A stretch of 64,000 nucleotides of DNA from positions 45,498,845-45,562,844 of the forward strand of contig OX328125.1 of assembly GCA_946811695.1 (NCBI GenBank), written 5' to 3'. A model generated the notes under the pieces. It saw nothing but the letters and a program-made list of their open reading frames with translations, did not search any database and was not told the origin of the DNA. Within the stretch, counting starts at the first letter, position 1. Each line of letters begins with the position of its first letter. This stretch comes from Gonocerus acuteangulatus (Eukaryota > Arthropoda > Insecta > Hemiptera > Coreidae). Both the position numbers and the translations under genes were made by a program. Below, piece by piece: positions 47,211 through 60,790 of this stretch.

Positions 47211-49082
47211 CAAGTACTTGTATAAGTTTGTTTTCATTTCTTTTAAAAAAGTTAAATATTTGGCAAAAATGTATGTCTTGACAAAGTTGGCGTTTTGTCT
47301 TTATTTATTGATTTTCATGTGTTAATATATTATTAAGATAATGGAAAATTACAGTCAGAAATGTTCGGTCTATATGTGAACAACTGATTGATAGAATGTA
47401 TTCGTAAGAAATAATTAGTACAGAATACACTTCGGTATAGGACAAAAATCAAGATATGATTCAAGGAGGTAGGAACAACCACTGAACGAGACAATATGAA
47501 CTGGAATGAAGGATGTACGAGAGCCATCCTTCACTTTCCCAGAGATCCTTCAAAAGACGGGGGGGGGGGTAATTAGCTGATTAGCCTATTGTTGGATCAC
47601 GGACCTAGGACAGAATGAAAGCTGGAGAAAACACATTTTCTCTCCATTATGCAACTTCAGCCTGTCTTTTCGGATCCGTCGGATAAAGAAGGGTGGCTTG
47701 CTGATAAAATGTTCTATCAGTAGAGGAAATGACAACTCACTCAAGTTATTGACAACTATTCCATTACTTAGGGGGCATAGAAAATAATCTCATACTGCTA
47801 TATTTCCTACAGCACATCAATGAGAAGAACGCAAAAATAATAAATGTGATTATACTATTTCGACTTTCTGCTAGGTATGCCTTAGAAAATGGAATAACTC
47901 ACGATCCGGACAAACTAAATTTCATTGGCAGGCATTCTTATTTATTTATTTATTGAATTTACGAGCCCGCAAAGAAGCGATTCGCTCGTTGAAAGTATGC
48001 TTCTAGTGACCATAATTTTCATTTCTTATCATGAGCTCGTTAAATACCATGAACAATTATTGAGAAAAATACATGGTAAAAGTATAAAAACTCTATTAGG
48101 AGTGATGGGTTTCGTGAACCGCACTCCATATTATAATGTATATTGGGGTATTGTCAGTACATATATATTTCAGGTCCCATTTATCCATTGTTATGGTATT
48201 TACAGAGAGGAGTATAGAGAGAACAAAGCGAACAACGAAGAAATCAATCACGTGAGGTTAAAGGGGAGTTAACAGAGTGGATCATCTGGCGAAATTAACA
48301 TTTTAGCTTGGTTTCAGGTAAACACCAGTCAGTTTTTGCTTATTTTCACGGCGCATATCTCTCATTATTTCGTTTCAATAAAGCAAACATTGCTGCCAGG
48401 ACGCCCATATTAATAATTGCATTACGGTGTAAACCCGCAGTCTTTACGGGCCTATTTTACTTTTATTTATAATATTTCTGTCTCATTAGCTGTAAATATT
48501 GTATAATAATTTTCATTGAAAAAAAACAATGATTACGCCCACTAAAGACAATTAATTCGTTGGTCTGGACTTGTGGGTTTCATGAGCACTCCTCGCCACG
48601 AATTAACTGAGTTTGCTGAATGACGAATTCATCCAACTTTTTGATTTGAGAATGTTATATACAGTTTTTAGGCGAGAGTACCACAATTGTGGCGGCTGTC
48701 GTGTTAACACACACATTGACATAAATTTAAGCGAAGGTAATTTTTGGCGCCTCGTTGAAAGGATCAATAAATGTTTCAATATATTTGACTTCATCTAATG
48801 TACTGTCTTCAGGGCGTGACGACCTAGTGGATAACCTATGATAGGCCAAGTATGTTAGAAATAGACATATTATCTTTCCAACGAGTGATAAAATAAAGCT
48901 ACTTTCGGGTTTGTTTTATCAACTCCAATGCTTCTTCTTCATGCACTGTCAACTTTCCTTCTTTCAAGACTTGTACATCCCTATGTGTATCAACCTTTAT
49001 GCATTGACCTTAATTGCGTGAAAGTTATCATTCATTTTGAGGCATTGAATAATAAAAAATATATTGAATAATAATAATAATA
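44946..49082. other. No gene recognised; minor repeats
   Basis: Contains a dispersed repeat at 46325-46500 (see 53735), a duplicated AAGTAATTGATATAACTATT at 46203-46242, a SINE-B tail fragment at 47070-47122 (minus), (TA)n at 47149-47208, and a 115-codon open frame at 47925-48272 with no recognised family or coding bias. Confidence 0.5.
47149..47208. repeat. (TA)n microsatellite
   Basis: About 60 bp of TA repeats, bordered on the left by ACTTGCA and on the right by TGCAAGT, so the flanks are also complementary. Confidence 0.95.
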
Positions 49083-49157
49083 GGGGTCTCCCCGTTGTAT
49101 AGTGGCTAACGTCTTAGATTCGCAGGCGGGAGATGGTGGGTTCGAGTCCCACCAGCG
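49083..49157 (+). mobile_element. SINE-A, 5' part (split by a Transib-like element)
   Basis: GGGGTCTCCCCGTTGTATAG, GGCTAACGTCTTAGATTCGC and GGTGGGTTCGAGTCCCACC (B box), ending CAGCG at the insertion point. It resumes at 50573. Confidence 0.9.
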
Positions 49158-50572
49158 CACAGTGTAACGAAGTAGTGAGGGTTATGGACAAAACATAAAC
49201 CACTAGTTATTTTCAAATAAACATTTTTATCAATTGAAATAAACTCAAAACAAGGTAACAATAGTATAATAATGCATACTATACGGCTATAATAATATTA
49301 ATTGTAATATTAATAGAATAATAAAAATTATTATAGCAGTTAATAATATTATATAATAACAATATTATAAATTATATTATAACTGTAACTTATAATGTAG
49401 TAATAGTATAGTAGTAGTAAATTATACTTACAGTAATATTGCCATAGAATAATAATATTTTACCATTTTCTATGAAATTATTAAATAATTTCTTAATTCC
49501 GAATCTGAATCGTTTTTGAATTCTTGAGAATGTAAACTTATTTCGAAACCAATATCCATCTGATTATTAATGTCATCCTCCATTATACATTCATTAATGT
49601 CTGGACTGATTTCGTTTTGCCTTTTTATATTTTTTCTCCGTAAAGAAAGCTCTGGGCCAATATCAGAAGAACCCGGCGCTTTTTCGATCTCTCACACAAC
49701 TCTGTAAACACATTTTTATGTCTGCCTCTAAGGAAGCCGGAAGGGCCATCAGGGCTCATAACTTTTTTCTTGATAAAAATTAATAACAATTTATTCTAAG
49801 TTGATATATTGTTTCTACCAGTATTTATATAAGAGTTTTTTCTCTGCGGTGAACACGTTCCCACATTTTTTTTACATATAATATAGGACTGAACTGGCAG
49901 TCTTTTTAATATTGCTTAATATTTCTTTAGGAGCATCCTGCAGATTTAATTGAATCATTTGCCCCAGGATTAATACCGTTTTCTTGGATTTATCCTAATT
50001 TTTTTCAAATTTGAAAGAAAAAATAAATTGTATTATGTGATGGATCTAAAAATAAAAATCTTTGCAATCGGCAAGTTTCGGCAAACTAAATTGCCCTCAG
50101 AACATTATACTTGAGGTAAACTTTAAGCTCTAAAAAACTTGGGATGTGTTCAGATGAAGTTTTTTTGTTATGGTCTATCAAAATTTTGTACTTGAGAATA
50201 ATGTCAAAGATCAATGAAGAATAATTCAGGATAAATAATAAGGGAGTAATTACCCTTAATCAATTATATCAGATAAAAAAGGAATAGTTTTGACGTAATT
50301 TCCTTGGGATGACTTAATAAAAACACTGTCCTATCTTGTATAAACAATCTCAGCGAGAAAGGCTCAAACTGATTATTGGTATGAAACAGGTTTTAAAGAC
50401 TTTGCCTTGTTTATAATACTGCTAATGTGTTTGTTGATCAAAATAAAACTAATATTTATTAGTTTTATACGATTTTAATTTCTTGAATAGTTTCTAAACT
50501 TATCTAGAGGATTAAAAATTAAATATAAAAAAACAAAAATTTAGGGTTTTGTCCATTGGACGTTACACTGTG
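49158..50572. mobile_element. Transib-like DNA transposon with RSS-like termini (non-autonomous)
   Basis: A 1415-bp insertion. Both ends begin CACAGTGTAACG. Left: heptamer CACAGTG (49158-49164), 23-bp spacer, ACAAAACAT (49188-49196). Right, read inward on the minus strand: CACAGTG (50572-50566), 13-bp spacer, ACAAAACCC (50552-50544). Flanks CAGCG (49153-49157) and CGGCG (50573-50577) are a 5-bp GC-rich duplication with one change. The host SINE shows the empty site would read ACCGGCGGCAGG. Heptamer, nonamer-like block, 5-bp CGNCG-type duplication and no long ORF identify a Transib-family non-autonomous copy; Transib is the proposed ancestor of RAG1 and the V(D)J signals. The interior is AT-rich; I found no transposase remains. 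Confidence 0.85.
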
Positions 50573-50684
50573 CGGCGGCAGGAATTTTCTCATCTCACGG
50601 CTTGTAGAGAAAATTCCTCGCTGCACCAGGGATGTCGGCGCTAATGGCCTAGAAGTGGGTGCGCCGTGAAAAAAAAAAAAAAAA
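50573..50684 (+). mobile_element. SINE-A, 3' part
   Basis: CGGCGGCAGGAATTTTCTCA, AGAGAAAATTCCTCGCTGCA, GATGTCGGCGCTAATGGCC and GCGCCGTG plus poly-A; continues the copy begun at 49083. The outer flanks share ATAATAATA. Confidence 0.9.
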
Positions 50685-51329
<645 letters not shown>

Positions 51330-51449
51330 ATAAAGAAATTATGTAAAATAAATATATAATCCTGGTTGTATGTAACAATAAATAATAATGTTAATCTCAT
51401 TTTGAAATTTGTTTCAATCTCTTATTATTTCGGGGGGAAAACAGGCCGG

Positions 51450-51618
51450 GTGTCCTTGATTATTGTCGTGGGTTCGATTCTTACCAGGAGTAGTGGCTTT
51501 TCGTTAGAACAAAAATCATTAGCACTACCTTGGCTAGAAAAGGGTGGTGACCAGCTGATGACCCGTTCCTAAAATCTATGTTAATTGTAAGTGCACTTTA
51601 AAATTCAAATAAATAAAT
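51450..51618 (+). mobile_element. SINE-B, diverged head
   Basis: GTCGTGGGTTCGATTCTTAC (B box), AGTAGTGGCTTTTCGTTAGA, CTTGGCTAGAAAAGGGTGGT, GATGACCCGTTCCTAAAATC and a TAAATAAATA tail. The A-box region is degraded. Confidence 0.78.
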
Positions 51619-52084
51619 ATTGAAGAAAAAAAAAAGAAAGTTGATAGCAAGAAATCGATATGTTAGGTTATTTAAACGAAATTTGATTAATGGTTGTGCC
51701 CACTTTTACGGCGCACAGTTGTGCCGACAGGAAAAACCCAAAACCGAAGGTGTTCTATCGTGTTTGAACATATTTTTATATCTTATTAGTTGTAGAATTT
51801 GCTATATTATTGTTTTTCCATTTTATAAATATTTCTGATCACAAAACACCTTTTTGTTGAACGTTTTCTCACCGAGCAAAAAACTTACAGTTTTTAGTGA
51901 AAAGTAAAGCAATATTTTATACCACTTATTTTATGCCTAAAAATGGTATTACCCAGGAAGTCTCATGTGTATATGTAGTTTTTAAAAGAATTTTCTTTTT
52001 TGCCTAAATGTAAATTTGTTGTATTTAGGTTGTTGGAAGATATCTGAAATGAAACTCAATTATCCTTAGTTTATTTGGTGGAGG

Positions 52085-52123
<39 letters not shown>

Positions 52124-53734
52124 GGGAAGCGGTCCTTAACTATCCTCTCTGCTTAGTTTTACTAAAAGTACATGTTTTGAAGTTTCTGTCCTATAAATTT
52201 CATCGCCGTGCTCGCCCGTATGTGTGAACAGCCTAATAAAATGAATGTGTCAATTACCGATGCGATTATTTTACGAAAAACGACTTTAGCATTATTATTT
52301 ACTGCAGAGAGTTGTTTTGTGCTAGGAAGTAACTAAACATCCATCCAAGTGAGATCCATCTACTATCTTGTGTGAAACTTTTAAATGCATTCGTTATACG
52401 AATACACTAAACAGTATTACATGGGTTGTTAATTTATTCGACTCAGCACTTGAATGATTTGGAACATTTTGGATGATACACCCCCCCCCCCCATACATAA
52501 GTCATATTTTATTTTGAGTAAAATATGACTTATTTAAATTGAATACTTGCTGTTTTTCAGGGTTTTCTAAATATAAAAACCGTTTATCTTCCGAAATAAC
52601 TATTCTGTCTAATTGGAAGTGGTCCCATTCGACTCAGCACAAAAAATACTTCAATAATGACACCGAAATCTGGAAGATTCAAGCATCCTCAGGTTTTTCC
52701 CCAAAATCGGGCGTTTGTCACCACTGTGCGATGCAGCATGGCTTCATAAAATTGAGTATTACCCTCTCTTGTACTAACTCTGTCAAGAAGGCCCAACCTC
52801 GAGACCAATGGCTATCCCGAGCCTCTGCTCTATTAATTCGGCGTGTTATTTCAGTTAACTTCCTCCGTTCCTACTTTGCAATACCCAGATTACTGACAAA
52901 AACGAAAACATCATTGGCTGCGAACTAGAAAATATTAAAATTGCCCGGTTTTGCTGCTGAGTGTAAATATAGTAGTAGTAACCTCAAACGCTTAAAAAAA
53001 GAAAGAGAATATTTTTGGACACACACCCACAGACATAAATGTATGTACCAAATTTGAAGCACCAGTATTTTCTAAGATAAGCTAAGGATTTTCAAGTTTG
53101 GGACATTTCTACTCCGACTCGGTAGTCGACGATATACGCTGCCCCCTACGATTCAGAAATCAATGTGATGTTATAAATGTTGAATTGATAATTTATGTCT
53201 AAGAGTGTAATTTATACTTCGCCTCTGCAGACCTTTTGATCCTCATCTCCTCTTGTAAGTTTGTAATATTATGACACATTTTCTCCGAGTGTAGCTATTC
53301 AGATTTAAATCTGGATCGGCCTATTTCTCTCTAGCCCGGATAGACGCCCTTCAAGAGACGACCCTCTTATGAAATATCGCTCTGAGAAGGATGTTGCGGT
53401 GTAGATATGGAGGTCGGCTGCCGGAGGTAGAGTGTCTAGCTCCCCCACCATTCGATACTGGAAGGGGAGGTGGCCGGCTTAGAGGCTCAGTGTCGGGAAT
53501 GCCCTCGTCAGTGTCTGTGGTGTACTTGTGGAATTAATTGCCGTCCAGTCATATCGTCACTACTCGCTACATACAACGCTTATCATCACACATGGTCATC
53601 GTAAGTCAATGTTGTTTTCTTACTTTCTTAGACTGTTGATGTTGAGTTATTTTATTCTTTTGACACTTTAGACTTTAGTTACATTTCGATGGACGCAGGG
53701 AATAGCTTGGTGATTTCAAAATCTCATCTTATCA
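51619..53734. other. No gene established
   Basis: A35-G11 run at 52085-52130. A 129-codon plus-strand frame (52539-52928) is the longest non-repeat frame in the window, but its codon use and residues (CHHCAMQHGF, TRRI-like on the complement) match nothing I can name; it might be a LINE fragment read on either strand. 53330-53540 is GC-richer without identity. Confidence 0.35.
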
Positions 53735-53900
53735 TGGCAGCTCTTTAACAGAGACAGCAGCGAAAACACTCTATTTTACGAGTTGCCAAAAAACACACAT
53801 CTTTGTAATCCTGAAACAATTAAGGCTGTGACTTTTTTACAGTCTGCATGAGTATTAGAAGATAATGCATTTAGCTCATTTTGCCCATTTTCCGACATAC
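53735..53900. repeat. Dispersed repeat, second copy at 46325-46500
   Basis: Both copies share GGCAGCTCTTTAACA, AACAC-CTATTTTACGAG, then CTTTGTAA and TTTACAGT-TGCATGA in the same order. Unclassified. Immediately followed by (GA)n at 53925-53957. Confidence 0.6.
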
Positions 53901-53922
53901 CAAGATATTCCCTGTGCCGTAC

Positions 53923-53924
<2 letters not shown>

Positions 53925-53957
<33 letters not shown>
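53925..53957. repeat. (GA)n microsatellite
   Basis: About 32 bp of GA repeats. Confidence 0.95.
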
Positions 53958-53960
<3 letters not shown>

Positions 53961-56711
53961 AAAAGAGGTGGACAGATAGATGGATAGATAAAAGTCCACT
54001 AACAAATATCATTTATTATTAGGTAGGTAGTAATAATAATCAGAGTGTAGGGGAAATCAGAAGTTATTTTCTTGCTAATGTAGTTTTAAGGCATAAGAAA
54101 AGGCTCTTGTTATTTTTGCTGAAGATATTTCCTGATATCGTTCATATTAATACTTTGACAGCTAACTACTAGCCATAGGTTTGTACTATTACTTAGCATA
54201 CCAACTTTCATTAATTGTGCTACGGACTGACGCCAATTCTTCCGCTTAACCAATACCACCAACTCACTCAACAGCGTGTGGTAACTTAAGAATTCTTTGT
54301 TCTCTCTACCTGAAGAAAGTAGAAAACTAAACCCCTTCTGCTACTTATTGTGCCTTTTGTTAAAACTCAAGATAAATTCTGTCATCCTAGCATAGAGTTC
54401 ATTTTCAGCAAACAAATACAGAATGTGCTTAACGGTCCCATAAAATGAACTTAGATGTTCTTATAGACACTTATTGATAGAGGGATCGTAGCAATTGATG
54501 ACAGCTATGTTTATTCATTTTTTATTGCACCAATATAATTGTATAGAACGTATTACAATTTTGGCAAATTGCATTTGAAGACCATAGCGTTCTTATCTAT
54601 CAATCACCATACGAGCAACCAAGAGGAAGAACCTGCTTAGTTATCCTTGGATGTAATTGTATTCTTCTACATTGATTGATTGATTTCACAGCCTCATTGA
54701 CACTTAACGTATGTGCGTAATCATCATCCATCTAACCAATTATATATGCAAACCATAGAGGCATATTCGTGCATTTTTACGAACCCGTTACAAACATATA
54801 CAAGGCCAGGTACTCAAATTAGTTGTCATGATTCGATTCCAGTCGCTTGCTGCCCTACCTTTGTATATAATATTGAAACAACTTTTATGGTGTCTCTATT
54901 GTTTTGAATACCGATTCTGAATGTATGAATATGACAAAAACAATTTTTTTTTTGTAAACAAAATTGACTTATCAGATACGACTTATTTTTACGAGAAAAT
55001 AAGATTTGTCTGAAGTAGCATCGAACAACTTGATCTATTATTTGGCAATGTTTTATAATAAAACTAGCCTTCATATAGCGACTAACCTGAAACGTTTTTG
55101 GAAATAATTACGTATTTGTCCACCCCCTACTCTCTGGATGGTGAATTTCTTTAAAACTTTAGAATGTATGTATTTATTATATTACTTTTACCTTACTGAA
55201 CCTAAACTGAACTCTTGCATGATAAGCGAATTCTCTTCCAATGAGCATTGTTATTCAAAGGTGTAGATAAATTGCCTCTGGGATCACCGAGTTTCTAATA
55301 CTCCCAAAATAGGTTTAGAAGGTAAATTTATTCTTCAAGAAACGCCTTACCTTTTTAAATATGCAAGGATGGGTTTGCTTACATTTTTATTGTTTCATAC
55401 ATAAAAAAAAAACATGCCATCTGTTCAGATACGTACTACTAAATAAACGACAGCCAGATTAATAATTATATTTCATCTGCCGCTATGTCAATTCTGTTAC
55501 TTAGTTCTGGCACCGTCGAAATGTCAACAATTGAAATTGCTCCCTACATTGGTGATCTAATTGCCTATTTATGAGTCATACATTGGCGTTGCTGTTCCTG
55601 GAGAGGCGATGATACCGTTGTTCCCTTTTAGAGTGCAGGTGCTTCTAAAAATACCCCGACTAAGGTTGTGGGCTGTTCTCGACGACGGTGTAGTGTGTAG
55701 CGGAAGTGGTATCCGGGTCAGGTAGGGCAACCACCCGGATACACCGAGTCCTCCTCTCTTGCAACACCTCTTAGGGGAAGCCACTTCCTTATACTCTACC
55801 TTCACAATGCGCAACTTTCATTTCAAAAATTATATTATGAAACACGCTGCGTAACTATTTCTCAAGCGATTTTTCTAAATTTATGACGGGGTTGCTGGTT
55901 TTTGAAACTTATGCATCTCCTTTTGGTTTTAATTGTTTTGTTTTTTTTCTCATTTAGTTTGAAAAACAAATAGAGAATTAAGAATTAACCCTAGGATGCA
56001 CAAGGAGTTTCCAGTAACAACCTTTCCCGGGGGGGGGGGGCACTTGGAGCCCTCAACTTCTTCAGTGATTTGCTCCTATGTGCCTCATTTAAAAATATGT
56101 TGTTGTTTTTTAGGCTTATTATAGACCAAAAGAGATTGATAGGGGAAAAAACTTAATAATTTTAAGCAAAAATGTTATCCAAAATACCTTGATAGATTTC
56201 TGACCTTTTTAACTAAACTTTTAATTTCAAAATCTGCCCATTACTTTTTTCGTTTTTTTTTTTTTTTTTTTTTAGTTTATTATACAATAAATCACTCTTT
56301 TTGGAAGAATTTACTTTTTGGAATTATTAAATTTATACTTAAAGTTATCTAGAGTACTACATAATTTCCCGAGGACAGTGCATATACCTATATACTTTTC
56401 CAAGGCCTCTTGGAGCCCACGAGCCCCAAAATAAAATGTCAAAAACTTGTATTGCCGTATAATTGGTGCTGAATATATGTCTGGCAAATAGATTTATTCC
56501 CCTATTTTATCTAAATTTTATGGATAGGGAAATTCTTTTATGAATAAAAGAGGGAAAAGGGAGGATCCAAAAGCCCCTAGCATCCGGGCATCCTAGGATT
56601 AAAACAATAATATTTAAGCCGTTTTTGCGGAATATTAAATTAATCGTTGAATAATTATAATTATTGAAACGAATGATTACTATCCTTCAATATTTTACTA
56701 ACATTTCAAAA
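53958..56711. other. No gene recognised
   Basis: AT-rich. A GC-richer stretch at 55600-55800 gives an 81-codon minus frame of unknown nature; a G12 run lies at 56030. Confidence 0.4.
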
Positions 56712-56758
56712 AAACGGCGCAAATGGCCTTGATGTCGAAGCGCCGTAAAAAGAAGAAA
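56712..56758 (+). mobile_element. SINE-A tail fragment
   Basis: AACGGCGCAAATGGCCTTGA, TGTCGAAGCGCCGTAAAAAG matches the SINE-A 3' end; ATTTCA occurs on both sides. Confidence 0.75.
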
Positions 56759-57145
56759 AACAAATTTCAGAAAGATTCAAGTACCAGAGTATTCCACATG
56801 CAGCCCTTAAAGGGTTAATTCAAGTCTAACAGTAACACTTAATTCAAGTCTAAAGTATTTTATAAACTTAATAATATAATTTAACAACTTCATTTTCTTT
56901 CAAAATTATCAAACCTAGGTTAATTAATTTTCCTTGTTTCTGGTTTTCCCCATTTTAGTTTTTTTTTTTTTGTTAATAACTGATTGCACAATCTTCCCTT
57001 AATTTTTTTCTTTGGAACACTTGTTTTCCATCTTTGTCATGGGGCTTTCCACGATGTTTACCCATTCCCACCAGTGCCCTCTTGCTTTCTTCCAGATTTT
57101 ACTGTGTACGAAGATTTTTTTCACACGTCTGACATTCATCCAAAC

Positions 57146-57148
<3 letters not shown>

Positions 57149-57202
<54 letters not shown>
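57149..57202. repeat. (TA)n microsatellite
   Basis: About 54 bp of TA repeats. Confidence 0.95.
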
Positions 57203-57205
<3 letters not shown>

Positions 57206-58357
57206 TTTTGTTAGGTTTGGAGTAGAAGAAGTACTCCAAAAAGAATATTTTATCAACTGAAATGTACAGCATTGAATTTCACGTGTATTTTCTTAAATAT
57301 TCTTCACCTGAGTGGTGAAGTTTTTATTATTTGACCTTCCGCCCAGCAAGAAAATAATAAGATTAAGAAAAGGGTCAGTTGAAGAATATTATTTTTTTAC
57401 AAAGCGATAAACTTTCGCTGGATGTAGGCGAGCCATGAAAGGTTGGGAGATTTATATATAACATAAGAAATGATTTTAGAGGGTCATTGTGCTATGGCCT
57501 TGAATCCCTCCTTAATTTAGGCCGAAAACCAGTACCTGCGACTTTATTATGTAGCCGCTACCTTTCCAATACTGTTAGGTGGGAATGACATGTGACGTCA
57601 AACCAGGATCCACTTGGCATTTAGCCTACAGCAGTCGGGTCAAGGAATCCTATTTCTCATCAACGTTTGTTTTCCTCTTCTCCTATACACTTAATCTCTG
57701 AAATAATTTAAACAATTTTATTCATACATACTCTCACGTTAGGTGTCATAACTGGGTGTACATATGCATAAACACATATATACATATATTATATTTCTAT
57801 ACGCCGTTGACGTGATGAGAAGTTAAGGAATGGTTGGGAAATTAAGAAACATTTTTTTTTTTTTTTAAATACATATTATATTATGCAACTTTTTATAATT
57901 GGTTCGTCAGTGGTTTCTACCGCCAACATTTGAAAAAGAGCGAATCGTTACATTCGCAAGCTCTGTATTCAATATAAATAAATAAGTACATATTAGGTAA
58001 ACAAAGGTTTTTATACACATAGATCAGGATTTGGGTACAAACATTAGTTGGTGAGTAAGTAAAAAAAATTAACATAGGTCCAAAGTAAAATAAATGGCAA
58101 AGAAACACATTAGTAATAGCACACTGACAAAGAAACACATGAGCACAGAATTACAGTTTTTTTTTTGTTTTTTTTTTTATATTTAGTAAACTAATTTATG
58201 ATAGGAAATGACGAAACGTTCCTTCGCAATATAGATTTTCTGACGCTTTCTATTAACCGAATCCTTGACTTCTTATATCATATATCGTCAAGGAAGACTA
58301 AATTTAAGAACAAAATTGCAGGTTTTCGGGCATAATAATTGCCTGATGTAATCTTAT
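57203..58357. other. No gene recognised; Penelope-like end fragment
   Basis: At 57300-57350, a hairpin CTTCACCTGAGTGGTGAAG followed by TTTGACCTTCCGCCCAGCA matches the end segment near 23665 and 60898. Otherwise AT-rich. Confidence 0.45.
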
Positions 58358-58738
58358 AATTGGACGCCTTTAAACGGAATGGAACCAAGCGCCATTTTTA
58401 ACGAAATTGAATTTTTGGTGCTATTTTGTAGCGAATTAGAAAATTTATATAGTAATAAAAAACTGTTTAAAATATAATGTTGTCATTAAAGCAAGAAAAA
58501 TACCAAAAAAAAGTGAAATGGTGTATCCAGTATGCTGTATTAAACAGAAAGGAATCAAGCACAATTTTTATCAATAACTATAAAAATAAAACCCCATTAC
58601 CATAATAACAGTTTATTCTAATGAGAGAAAATGAATGAAACATTTCAGGTAATAAAGGAATTTTAGACCCACAAAAAACTTTAAAGCCAAGAATGAACAG
58701 ATGACACTTGGTTCCTTTCCGTTTAAAGGCGTCCAATT
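58358..58738. mobile_element. MITE with 33-bp terminal inverted repeats
   Basis: Ends AATTGGACGCCTTTAAACGG and AATGGAACCAAG on the left, complement CTTGGTTCCTTTCCG, TTTAAAGGCGTCCAATT on the right. 381 bp, no ORF. Flanked by TTAT and GATA, so a TA duplication is possible but not clean. Confidence 0.8.
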
Positions 58739-59239
58739 GATACCAGAACTATTATATTATAACTACCAGATTATAGCGCATGAGAGAACTGATTCCTTAA
58801 TCATTGGTCGTACAACAAGACACCAAAAATGACTCCCTTTTAAGTAAGGTCTTCAGCAAAACAGCTGAAAAACCTTCTTTTTTTTTCACATGTCAGAGTT
58901 TTTGGTGAATTGGAAGAGATTTTAACCCTTATTCCGGTGCAACATTAATTACAAAGACAAATATAAATAATTATACAGTATAATGTAGAGTATTATATTA
59001 TGAATGTTACCAATGAAATGAACTTGAAACATACCCGCATCCTGAGGAGTAGATTGTCCCGGTGTGGCCGGACAATGACCTCTCCCCTTTCACCGGGTTT
59101 CCCGTATCTCTAGGGAACCGACGGGGCAGCTGCAACCCTGTCCCACTCAAGATGTTCTTTTTTTGAAAAAATATCATTTACCTTATTGATTAACAACTTA
59201 CGTTTTAATGTTGTGTAGAGAGTTAGTTGTCAAGGGAAT

Positions 59240-59516
59240 AAGTAGTCATGGATAGTTGGGATTAGGCTAAGAGGCAACAATCAGATTTTCGTGAAATTTT
59301 ATATTTAGAACGTTTCGGCATGTTCTGTGAAAAATAGCATCGTGATACTTTCAGCATGGTCTCTTAACTGTCCCATTTTGGTCATCCTCCGTCCTCTAGA
59401 CATTCATCGCTGAAGAAGGCTGCCAAAGAGCATGCTGGAACGCCATAAATATAGATTTTTCTGAAAATATCATTGTTCCTTCTTTGCCGAATCCCAACTA
59501 TTCCTGGACTGCTTAA
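59240..59516. mobile_element. Inverted-repeat Penelope-like terminal pair
   Basis: Arms of about 80 bp: ATGGATAGTTGGGATTAGGC with GAACGTTTCGGCATG on the left, complement CATGCTGGAACG with GCCGAATCCCAACTATTCCT on the right. The right arm has CTGAAGA, an AGGCTGCC/GCATGCT stem and GGAACG; the left arm (minus) has GCCGAAACGTT. Each half keeps part of a hammerhead-like core, neither a whole one. Homologous to 24465-24612. Confidence 0.6.
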
Positions 59517-60790
59517 CTTAAGCTGTACTATTGTCTGAAAAATAATAATATTGAAAATAATTCAAGTGGCTAGAAGAGAGGAATGTGAAGTTAGGAAGAA
59601 GCCTATCCCTATTAATAAAATTTTATTTTATTTATATTTTATTGCTTAGAACACTTTTTTTTTTTTTAAATAAACCATTAGCCGTCCGACTTGCAAGTAT
59701 TCCAAGTCTTAGCGAGATGCCATGTCAAATTAGAAGAAACCAACACGCCCGACACTGCAAGTACCGTTCTCTCTTTGTGAGGTGGCACTAAACAAATTTA
59801 CCTCTGACGCCATCTTGCTGGAAATTTATTATGTTTGATAATTTTGATTGCCCTGTAATTACCATTATTTTGAGATGTTCAAAAGAAATATGTATATGAA
59901 TCATCTAAAAGTACTTGTTTCAGCAATAGACTTGTAAAGATTGCTTGCTAGGTAGCTTGCTTTGAAGAGAAGTATCCAGCAACCAGCTGACAAAAATAAT
60001 GTATGAGTATATATACTTGTTTGTGCAGTGTTTGTGAAAAGTAGCCTTTCAGTTCAGTTTGTTTCATTCAAAGTTTGTTCAAAGTTTATTGTGCGAGTGC
60101 TTAGACAACTCATGCACTGAACAGTGCTTTATTTCACACTCCCATACACTGCTCTATATAAATGTCAATAAGTATTATTAGTCATATAATATAGGTCAAT
60201 TAGATATCGTCCATAGAAGTTTAAGTTTATTCCGGATAAATATAAAAGAGGAAAACTATCCACAGTCATGAAAACGAAGTTTATTGACATAGACTATCAT
60301 CTAGTGATTTATTACACTACACAAATACTTTATAGACACTCCTATATGCACACACATGGGGTTATAGAAAACCGTTTCCAGTATAATGGTCTAGATCTTC
60401 TTTGATTGAGTGCGAGAAACCTGGTCAGTGAGCCCACAATTATATATTCTGTGTTATTTCCACGTCCACTACTCCCTCCGTATACATAATGGAGCATATT
60501 TCAGACAATACGTTGACTGGAAATGGTGAGAAATTGAAAGATTCATAAGTCGACAGTTGTCTCAAAATTTCAGATTTCACGACAATCATTGAGATTGTTT
60601 TAACGTTTTAAAGAAAATTCATAAACTAGTAAAGTAATATATATTATTTGAAGAAAATGTAATGCTCTACAACTGCTTATTTTTTGGGTGCATCGTTGAA
60701 AATTTCTCCGGTCAAAAAAAGCCAACAATGTGCGGCAAAAGTTTTTTTTGTTTTTTTTTTTAAGCTAGTGGAAGGTTCCATTCCTCAGGT
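59517..60790. other. No gene recognised
   Basis: AT-rich, no coding signal. Confidence 0.4.

Noticed and set aside
47925..48272. 115-codon plus frame as a gene
   Set aside because: No family signature, no promoter or splice context, composition like the flanks; likely chance.
52539..52928. 129-codon plus frame as a gene
   Set aside because: The complement is also nearly open and weakly LINE-like; no supporting signals on either strand.
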